Source: Trebonia sp963734665 (GTDB lineage Bacteria; Actinomycetota; Actinomycetes; Streptosporangiales; Streptosporangiaceae). From it: 64,000 nt of DNA. The DNA lies in NCBI GenBank assembly GCA_963734665.1, contig CAVTIR010000013.1:1302001-1366000 (forward strand). Reading direction: 5' to 3'. A model generated the notes under the pieces. That model had not been told where the DNA came from and ran no database searches. It saw nothing but the letters and a program-made list of their open reading frames with translations. Of this stretch, positions 58,657 to 64,000 are shown piece by piece. Both the position numbers and the translations under genes were made by a program. Position 1 is the stretch's first letter, and every line of letters starts with the position of its first letter.

Positions 58657-59037
58657 CTAGTCTTCGTCCGGGCGAGTACTAGTCGCCGGCTCCTCGGTTT
58701 CCCGGTCGAGCAGGCCGATGATGGTCTGGACACCGGCGAGGACCACAGCCTGGCCGGCCTCCAGCTTCTCCTGGCCGGCCTCCAGCTTCTCCTGCCCGGC
58801 CTCCAGTTTCGCTTGCCCGGCCTCGAGCCTGGTGAGCCTCTTGGTGTGGTCGCTTTGCGTTTCCCGTAGCGCCTTGAGGAGCTTCTCCTGGGCGTCGAAC
58901 TTCACGCTCAGGTCGCTCATATCATTGTCCATCTGAGCTCTCACCCGCGCCTCGGTCGTGACGGTGACCTCCAGCGTACTCACGCGGGACTCGATGCTGT
59001 CTCGCCACTCGGCGAAACCATGAAGATCGTCAGCCAT
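58657..59037 (-). CDS. Coiled-coil protein with four LEAGQ heptads (paralogue A)
   Basis: A 126-residue soluble protein from ATG 59037, preceded by AAGGAG. The N-terminus MADDLHGFAEWRDSIESRVS is followed by a helical region (DLSVKFDAQEKLLKALRETQ) and then four exact-length heptads, LEAGQAK, LEAGQEK, LEAGQEK, LEAGQAV (residues 71-98), and a helical tail. The predicted fold is a long coiled coil. It is a paralogue of the protein at 60194-60547 (both begin with D-x-x-x-x-x-x-W-R-x-x-x-x-x-R-V-S-T-L-E). Function unknown. Confidence 0.75.
   Translation of the reverse strand: MADDLHGFAEWRDSIESRVSTLEVTVTTEARVRAQMDNDMSDLSVKFDAQEKLLKALRETQSDHTKRLTRLEAGQAKLEAGQEKLEAGQEKLEAGQAVVLAGVQTIIGLLDRETEEPATSTRPDED
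58745..58828 (-). repeat. 21-bp tandem repeats coding LEAGQxx heptads
   Basis: On the plus strand CTGGCCGGCCTCCAGCTTCT-type units (21 bp) occur about four times with few changes. They encode the heptads of paralogue A. Length may vary between strains. Confidence 0.75.
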
Positions 59038-59278
59038 GACGTGCTCCTTGATGCGGCATGGGTCGGCCCTATGCCAGCAAGGTATTCGACACGACCGACA
59101 TTCGACTGGCTCTTCCGCAAGGAAGACAGATATTTTCGGATTTCCTTCCGATAAAGAATGGCAACGGCTTGCCATTCGCACACACCGTCGTGCGAGCAGG
59201 GGCTGATGGTCCCGACTTATCGGGCGGTCGGGCTCTGGCCACCGGGCCCTTATGACAGGCACGCTGGAAATACGGGGG

Positions 59279-59989
59279 TCAGTAGCGGATCGCGATCTCG
59301 GCGCCGTCGTCCGCCCGCTGGCCGGGGCTGGTGAGCGCCACGGCCGCGCCGGCGGCGATGCGGCGCGCTGACCAGGCGACGGCAGCGGCGTCGAGCAGGT
59401 CGTCCTCTCCCGCGCCCGTGATCCTGAGCGGAAGGGCGATGCCTGCCCTGGCGAGCAACTCGCGGCGGATGACCAGTCCTGCCGGGGTGTGCTTGCTGTC
59501 CGGCAGCGGCGCGCCCGCCATGGCCGCGAACGACAACTCGGGATGGACCTCATACAGGTGGACGCTGCCCGGGGCCGTCGCGGCACGGCGGAACTCGTCG
59601 GCCTCGGCGATCTTGCGGCGCAGGCCCCATGCCTGGACGGACAGTCCCTTGCCGGTCAGTTCCCTGCACGCCTGGTTGGCCTCGGCGTAGGTCTCCCACT
59701 CCCAGACGGGACGCGGCGGGATCGCGAACACGGTCACGCCGCGCCTGCCGAGGGCCCGCCGTGCGAGCAGGTCGGCGTCCCGCCAGCCAGCTGAGAGCAG
59801 GCCGAGTGGCATGTCGATCCCGTTGACGCCGGTCAGCGACAGGCCGTCGAGCGTCGCCGCCACGGCGACGCTGACGGTCAGCAGGCCGGACGCTTCGGCG
59901 GTCCCGGTTACCGGGGACTCGGTCGACGGGCCGACGGGGCCGAGCGTGACCGCGACCCAGCCGCCGGCACACCCGTCGACGCCGGTCAC
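59279..59989 (-). CDS. DUF429 family (predicted RNase H-like) protein
   Basis: A 236-residue protein, if GTG 59989 (VTGVDGCAGGWVAVTLGPVG) is the start; the frame continues upstream but reads unnaturally. DUF429 marks are GVDGCAGGWVAV (first acidic residue), VNGIDMPLGLLSAGWRDADL, LARRALGRRGVTVFAIPPRP, VWEWETYAEANQACRELTGK, HLYEVHPELSFAAMAGAPLP (Glu/His) and GAGEDDLLDAAAVAWSARRI (last acidic pair). The set fits an RNase H fold with a possible metal site. It lies between the two coiled-coil paralogues on the same strand. Function unknown. Confidence 0.8.
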   Translation of the reverse strand: MTGVDGCAGGWVAVTLGPVGPSTESPVTGTAEASGLLTVSVAVAATLDGLSLTGVNGIDMPLGLLSAGWRDADLLARRALGRRGVTVFAIPPRPVWEWETYAEANQACRELTGKGLSVQAWGLRRKIAEADEFRRAATAPGSVHLYEVHPELSFAAMAGAPLPDSKHTPAGLVIRRELLARAGIALPLRITGAGEDDLLDAAAVAWSARRIAAGAAVALTSPGQRADDGAEIAIRY

Positions 59990-60193
59990 GGCGGCGCTCT
60001 CGTACGAGGGCGCGGGCGAGGCCGGGGATCTTCGGGGTCGCCTCAGGAGCCCCACCCCAGCCTCCCGCCCAACCGAGGAGCTTTCAGCGTACCGCCGACC
60101 CACCACATTCCGTAGCAAACCTGCTACAGACACAAGTGCGCGAGACGGGCCGGATCCCGGGGACCGGCCCGTCTCGTCGCCGACCGCAGCCTG

Positions 60194-60547
60194 CTAACTC
60201 CTGGCGATGAGCTCGTCCAGCTTCTCGTGAATCAGCCCGATGCCTGCCTGAACGAGGTCCACCTTCGCGTTCAGAGAACCGAGCTGCGTGCTGTGCTCCT
60301 TCAGAAGCGCGGTGTGCTCCCTGAGTTCTGTGATGTGCTCGCTCTGCGTGTCGTGCAGGGCCTGGAGCATGCCACGCTGGGCGCGGAACTCCACCTGGAT
60401 CTTGCTGATGTCCTCGTCCATCGACATGAGCAGGCCCCCATGGTCGCTGATCTTCACCGCGTGCTGATCGCTCGCAGCCTCCAGCGTACTCACCCGGGCC
60501 CTGAGGTGCTCTCGCCAATCGGCGGATTCTTCAAGATCGGTGGTCAT
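60194..60547 (-). CDS. Coiled-coil protein (paralogue B)
   Basis: A 117-residue protein from ATG 60547 (MTTDLEESADWREHLRARVS), with GGAGAACGTC upstream. The predicted coiled coil runs STLEAASDQHAVKISDHGGL to SIQ-type heptads, LRE-H-TALLKEHSTQLGSLN and AKVDLVQAGIGLIHEKLDEL. It shares its N-terminal motif with paralogue A (58657-59037) but lacks the LEAGQ repeat. Only the DUF429 gene lies between them. Confidence 0.72.
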   Translation of the reverse strand: MTTDLEESADWREHLRARVSTLEAASDQHAVKISDHGGLLMSMDEDISKIQVEFRAQRGMLQALHDTQSEHITELREHTALLKEHSTQLGSLNAKVDLVQAGIGLIHEKLDELIARS

Positions 60548-60813
60548 GACGTTCTCCGGTCGGCGAGCGCGTCGTGCCGCTGCTTGAGCTCCTCTAGGTC
60601 GGTAGCCATTGATTCCCCTTTCGATTCGGCTCGGCATAACCGTAGGGAGAATTTCGAAATTGCGCAAACTGCACTACGTTGCCAATTGCAACACGGGCAA
60701 ATTTGCCATGCGGCAACATTGCCGTTCGCAACGCCTTGCGAAATAGTGGTTGTTGGCAGAGTCAGCCGTATTCGTTCGGACGAGCCTTGATCCTTGTGAT
60801 TTTGAATTTACCG

Positions 60814-61719
60814 TTATTGCTGGCTGATGGTGATGCTGCCGTCGCCGCTCGTCGCGGTGATCACGTGCCTGGAGGACTTGTTCTGCGGGAGCGTGTCGCT
60901 GACGCTGCCTTGGTCAGTGTTTGCCGTGACGTCGTACTCGGTGGGGCCCGGCGGGAGGAGGAGCGTGATGTTGCCGCTGTTGGTATTCACGTGAACGTCG
61001 CCCGGGGCGCCGGTGAACGCGATCTCGATGTCGCCGTCGCCGGACGAGGCGGTGATCGTGGTCGTCGAGATGCCGGACCCGTCGATGTTGCCGCTGTCGG
61101 TGTTCGCGGTGATCGTCTTGGACGTGACCCCGGCGGCCTGGATGTTGCCGTCGCCGGACGAGGCGGACAGCGTGGCCGACCTGATGGCGCTCACCTGAAT
61201 GCTGCCGCTGCCTGTGTTCAGGGTGAGCGGGCCCGACGCGTGGCCGACGGACAGGCTGCCGTCGCCCGTGGAGAGCTGGACCGGGCCCGTAGTGCCGGTG
61301 ACCGTGGCGTTGCCGCCGCCGCTGTGCGCCGTCAGCGTGGTGACCGTGGCGGGGACGGTGACCGTCGCGTCGAGCTCGCAGTTGCCGACGGGGAACTCGC
61401 AGCCGTAGCCGAGCGTGGTGGTGCCGGCGGAGGTGTGCTCGGCGAGCGGGGCGCGGACGAAGCTGTAGCGGGCGGTGCCGGTGAGTGTCGCCTGGCTGGC
61501 CGCCGTCGGCTTGATCGTGAGCTGCCCGGTCACGTTCAGGGTCAGCGCCTTGGTGCTCGCCGGGGCGGTGTAGCTGACGGGGTACTTGCCCTCGGCGAAG
61601 CTCGATACGAGCCCGAAGCCCGTGTAGGCGACGAGGAGCAGGCAGACGGGGACGCCGATGACGAGGGCGGCGCGGCGGCCTCGGGTCATCGGGAAGGCGG
61701 GGGCGGTGATGGCGGCCAT
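60814..61719 (-). CDS. DUF4097-type beta-solenoid protein with N-terminal membrane anchor
   Basis: A 301-residue protein with one membrane helix (RRAALVIGVPVCLLLVAYTG) and an extracytoplasmic domain of repeated short strands: LTLNTGSGSIQVSAIRSATL, SASSGDGNIQAAGVTSKTIT, ANTDSGNIDGSGISTTTITA, SSGDGDIEIAFTGAPGDVHV and NTNSGNITLLLPPGPTEYDV. The S-G-[DS]-G-[ND]-I motif per turn is typical of DUF4097 beta-helices. It directly follows (7 bases) a response regulator gene and belongs to the two-component operon. It may be a cell-surface sensor or adhesin-like protein. Confidence 0.88.
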   Translation of the reverse strand: MAAITAPAFPMTRGRRAALVIGVPVCLLLVAYTGFGLVSSFAEGKYPVSYTAPASTKALTLNVTGQLTIKPTAASQATLTGTARYSFVRAPLAEHTSAGTTTLGYGCEFPVGNCELDATVTVPATVTTLTAHSGGGNATVTGTTGPVQLSTGDGSLSVGHASGPLTLNTGSGSIQVSAIRSATLSASSGDGNIQAAGVTSKTITANTDSGNIDGSGISTTTITASSGDGDIEIAFTGAPGDVHVNTNSGNITLLLPPGPTEYDVTANTDQGSVSDTLPQNKSSRHVITATSGDGSITISQQ

Positions 61720-61725
61720 CGCAGA

Positions 61726-62391
61726 TCAGCTCGTTCCCAGGTAGCGGAGGACCGCGAGGACGCGGCGGTGGTCACGCTCGGCCGGGGCGAGGCCGAGCTT
61801 CATGAAGATGTTGTTGATGTGCTTCTCGACCGCGCCGGACCCGACGACGAGGGCGGCGGCGATGGCGGCGTTGGACCGGCCCTCGGCCATGAGGGCGAGG
61901 ACCTCGCGCTCCCGCGGGGTGAGGCCGCCGAGGGGGTGCCGGCTGCGGGCCAGGAGCTGGGCGACGACCTCGGGGTCGAAGGCGCTGCCGCCTTCTGCCA
62001 CCCGGTGGAGAGCGTCGACGAACTCGGCGACGTCGGCGACCCGGTCCTTCAGTAGGTAGCCGACGCCGTGCGGGCGGCCGGCGATGAGCTCGGTGGCGTA
62101 GCGCTCCTCGACCCACTGGGACAGGACGAGGACGCCGACGTCAGGCCACTGGTCTCTTACCAGGAGGGCGGCGCGCAGGCCTTCGTCGGTGAACGTCGGG
62201 GGCATCCGCACGTCGACGATGCAGACATCGGGCCGCGCGTCGGCGACGGCGCGGAGGAACGCCTCGGGCTCGCCGGCGGCGGCGGCGACCTCGTGGCCCG
62301 CCTCTTCGAGGAGCAGGGTGAGGCCCTTGCGGAGGAGCACGGAGTCTTCGGCGATCGCGACGCGCATGGCAGCCCCTTCCGCTATCCGCAT
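61726..62391 (-). CDS. NarL/LuxR-type response regulator
   Basis: A 221-residue regulator. The receiver domain has VAIAEDSVLLRKGLTLLLEE (acidic pocket), CIVDVRMPPTFTDEGLRAAL (phospho-Asp60, counted from ATG 62391) and YLLKDRV (Lys). The LuxR DNA-binding domain is LTPREREVLALMAEGRSNAA, IAAALVVGSGAVEKHINNIF, MKLGL. The ATG at 62391 overlaps the kinase stop by 10 bases; ATG 62367 is an alternative. It is the partner of the kinase upstream and probably binds the GTGGGGATAACC motifs near 63.7 kb. Confidence 0.92.
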   Translation of the reverse strand: MRIAEGAAMRVAIAEDSVLLRKGLTLLLEEAGHEVAAAAGEPEAFLRAVADARPDVCIVDVRMPPTFTDEGLRAALLVRDQWPDVGVLVLSQWVEERYATELIAGRPHGVGYLLKDRVADVAEFVDALHRVAEGGSAFDPEVVAQLLARSRHPLGGLTPREREVLALMAEGRSNAAIAAALVVGSGAVEKHINNIFMKLGLAPAERDHRRVLAVLRYLGTS

Positions 62392-63650
62392 GGCAGCGTC
62401 GCCGAGATGATCGTGGGGCCACCGGGTGGTGACTCGACGGACATGGCGCCGTCGATGCCGGCGATCCGGTCGGCGAGGCCGCTGAGCCCGGCCCCGGCCG
62501 CGTCGGCGCCGCCGATGCCGTCGTCGCTGATCACGATGTTGAGGGTGCCGGCCGGGCCTGGTCCGCCATCGACGACCACCCTGACATGGCTGGCGCGGGA
62601 GTGCTTGGCGACGTTGGTGAGCGCCTCGGCGACGGTAAAGTACGCGACCGCCTCTACGGCGGGGCGTGGCCTGACCGGCATGTCCACCTGGAGGGTCACT
62701 GGCACGGGGCAGCGGGCGGCCAGGCCGGACAGCGCCGCGTCGAGGCCCCGGTCGGTAAGCACCGGCGGGTGGACGCCCCTGACTAGGTCACGAAGCTCGA
62801 CGAGGGCGGCCTTGGCCTCGGTATGTGCCTGGTCGACGAGGGCGGCGGCGGCGTCAACGTCGTCGGCGAACTTCGCCTTGGCCCGGCCGAGCTCCATCGC
62901 CAGGGCGACGAGGCGCTGCTGCGCGCCGTCGTGCAGGTCACGTTCGATCCGGCGGCGCTCGGCCTCTGCCGCGTCCACGACGCGCTCCCTGCTGACCTCA
63001 AGCTGGGTGACCCGCGCCTTAAGCTCCGCGTTGCGCGGCGGGGACAGCAGCCAGCGGGCGAGGGCCGCGTCGGCGGCCGCCAGGCCACGGGTCAGCGGCG
63101 GGGCAGCGAGCAGCGCTATCAGACCGATGACAGCCGATGCCCATAGCGTCAGGCGCACGTTGCCATCGGCGATGAGGTTCCCGTTGACCGACGGCCCGCC
63201 GTCGGGGAGAAGTCTCCAGAACAGCGGCAGCGTCAGGCCGACCACGCCTGCGGTCCAGACGACGACCGTGAGCGTGAAGGCGGCCAGGCTGGCCGGCAGG
63301 CGGAGCACCGCGTAGGCCCCCCTGGCGTAAGTGACCCGGCTGGTGAGCGTGCCCCGCCGCGGAATCAGCAGGGCCAGGTAGCCGCGTGCCGGGTCGGCGG
63401 GGCAGGCGGCCACCTCCGCGCCAAGGAGAAGGGCGAACCTGGCCCGTTCGACGGCCGCGAACCCGTCGGCGAACCGGAAGGTCAGGCCGAGGACCGGCAC
63501 ACCGGCGAGAGCGAGCGGCAGCAGCGCCACGCCGCACGCGAGGCCGGTCACGACGATCGTGAACGAGGCGACCGCGAGGACCAAGCCGGCGACGTGGTGG
63601 GTGAAGGCGAGCCAGGTGCGCGCCGACACCAGGCCGCGAATGAGCGACAT
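62382..63650 (-). CDS. Sensor histidine kinase (HisKA_3 type)
   Basis: A 422-residue membrane kinase from ATG 63650 (MSLIRGLVSARTWLAFTHHV), preceded 7 bases by TAGCGT. Four membrane helices lie in the N-terminal 220 residues, in a sensor domain of the type frequent in actinomycetes. The dimerisation helix has ERRRIERDLHDGAQQRLVAL (phospho-His) and the ATPase EALTNVAKHSRASHVRVVVD (N box) and VISDDGIGGADAAGAGLSGL (G box). It should phosphorylate the overlapping response regulator. Confidence 0.92.
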   Translation of the reverse strand: MSLIRGLVSARTWLAFTHHVAGLVLAVASFTIVVTGLACGVALLPLALAGVPVLGLTFRFADGFAAVERARFALLLGAEVAACPADPARGYLALLIPRRGTLTSRVTYARGAYAVLRLPASLAAFTLTVVVWTAGVVGLTLPLFWRLLPDGGPSVNGNLIADGNVRLTLWASAVIGLIALLAAPPLTRGLAAADAALARWLLSPPRNAELKARVTQLEVSRERVVDAAEAERRRIERDLHDGAQQRLVALAMELGRAKAKFADDVDAAAALVDQAHTEAKAALVELRDLVRGVHPPVLTDRGLDAALSGLAARCPVPVTLQVDMPVRPRPAVEAVAYFTVAEALTNVAKHSRASHVRVVVDGGPGPAGTLNIVISDDGIGGADAAGAGLSGLADRIAGIDGAMSVESPPGGPTIISATLPCG

Positions 63651-63710
63651 ACCTGTGACGCTAGGCGATCCAGGCAGCCCTCGGCCACCAGTCGTACCCA
63701 CGGAAAAGGG

Positions 63711-63790
63711 GTGGGGATAACCCCACCATCCCCAGCTGCCGCGCCATGCCGGCGATGCCGCTGGTCGGGGCACGGTTGGGTTATCCCCAC
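63711..63790. promoter_or_regulatory. Inverted pair of GTGGGGATAACCC motifs between kinase and MMPL genes
   Basis: GTGGGGATAACCC occurs at 63711-63723 on the plus strand and at 63778-63790 on the minus strand, 54 bases apart; the first copy extends to the palindromic GTGGGGATAACCCCAC. They lie in the 200-base gap between the divergent kinase (63650) and MMPL transporter (63850) genes, where a response-regulator operator is expected. Confidence 0.6.
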
Positions 63791-63849
63791 CTCCGAAGCG
63801 TCGGGTCACACCATGGTTGCGGACGGCTGCTGCCACGCAGCCTTGGCCC

Positions 63850-64000
63850 ATGACTCTTTTCGTGACACCGAGAGACCAGGCGCCGCCGACCCGGGCGCCC
63901 GTTGTTGAGCGGGTCGCCGGGTGGTCGGCCAGGCACCGGATTGTCGTCGTGGTGGGCTGGCTGCTCCTCGTCGCCGCGGCGTTCACGGTCGGCCAGCACC
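63850..64000 (+). CDS. MMPL/RND-family membrane transporter, N-terminus (cut by window edge)
   Basis: From ATG 63850 the frame runs to the window end: MTLFVTPRDQAPPTRAPVVE, RVAGWSARHRIVVVVGWLLL and VAAAFTVGQH. A basic/aromatic W-S-A-R-H-R segment followed by a long hydrophobic helix is typical of the start of actinobacterial MMPL transporters. They export lipids or drugs by proton antiport. The divergent NarL-type two-component system and the shared motifs suggest that it is the regulated target. Confidence 0.7.
   Translation, partial: MTLFVTPRDQAPPTRAPVVERVAGWSARHRIVVVVGWLLLVAAAFTVGQH

Noticed and set aside
58745..58828. CRISPR-like 21-bp repeat
   Set aside because: No spacers; the units encode exact coiled-coil heptads.
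60679..62055. Long plus-strand frame opposite DUF4097 and the response regulator
   Set aside because: Gly/Arg/Val filler lacking motifs; it mirrors the repetitive DUF4097 gene.
1..64000. A biosynthetic gene cluster, prophage or replication origin
   Set aside because: No polyketide/peptide synthase, phage structural gene, dnaA boxes or parAB-type genes were seen in the window.

Overview
The window is high-GC DNA with strongly G/C-ending codons, many GTG starts, F420-type enzymes (a deazaflavin-dependent reductase, two F420/NADP reductase-like proteins) and the tlyA-nadK-recN gene order. All of this points to the chromosome of an actinomycete (Actinomycetota). I cannot name the genus from sequence alone. 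Many start codons lie only 6-7 nt after a TANNNT -10 box, so leaderless transcription seems common here.

Positions 1 to about 21.6 kb form an accessory, decaying region. It holds at least five insertion-sequence copies or relics: an internally deleted element that keeps both ends at 2487-3165; two copies of one IS3/IS481-like family, a relic at 4334-4920 and an intact copy at 8673-9888; an IS5-type transposase at 12395; an IR-bounded remnant at 16815-17482; and a frameshifted transposase at 19046-20217. It also holds many broken genes: a HATPase fragment, a short-chain dehydrogenase tail, a frameshifted F420-type reductase, a Nudix gene cut by an IS, a TnpB tail and a DnaQ-like exonuclease with an in-frame stop. 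Between them sit intact cargo genes: a PobA-like hydroxylase, two small secreted proteins, and three regulator/target pairs, two of them with visible palindromic operators between divergent genes. A tRNA-Lys(CTT)-derived sequence occurs as a direct repeat at 12263-12285 and 21241-21263 and may mark the ends of an old integrated element. A YefM/RelE-type toxin-antitoxin pair lies next to the right-hand copy.

From 21.6 to 52.2 kb the DNA is ordered and mostly intact. Genes here include an acyl-CoA dehydrogenase with an operator over its start, PNPOx-like, GntR and TetR genes, a TetR-controlled F420-dependent reductase with three operators, Bax-inhibitor-1, the tlyA/nadK/recN housekeeping block, cutA, purC, an aminotransferase, an unusual MerR-PP2C fusion, a PIN/Phd toxin-antitoxin pair, a GH13 glycosidase, a YciO/Sua5 protein, a 1062-residue sacsin/Hsp90-like ATPase and a DUF2786 protein.

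From 52.5 to 57.1 kb lies a protocatechuate-branch beta-ketoadipate cluster (pcaB, pcaC, pcaH, pcaG, pcaD on the minus strand). It would convert protocatechuate to beta-ketoadipate; the PobA-like enzyme at 7.1-8.3 kb could feed it from 4-hydroxybenzoate. A short dispersed repeat (GATAACAGCAA) recurs in the gaps of this cluster. A gabT-type aminotransferase diverges from pcaB with overlapping -10 boxes. The window ends with two paralogous coiled-coil proteins flanking a DUF429 gene, then a DUF4097 protein, a NarL-type two-component system and the start of a divergent MMPL transporter.
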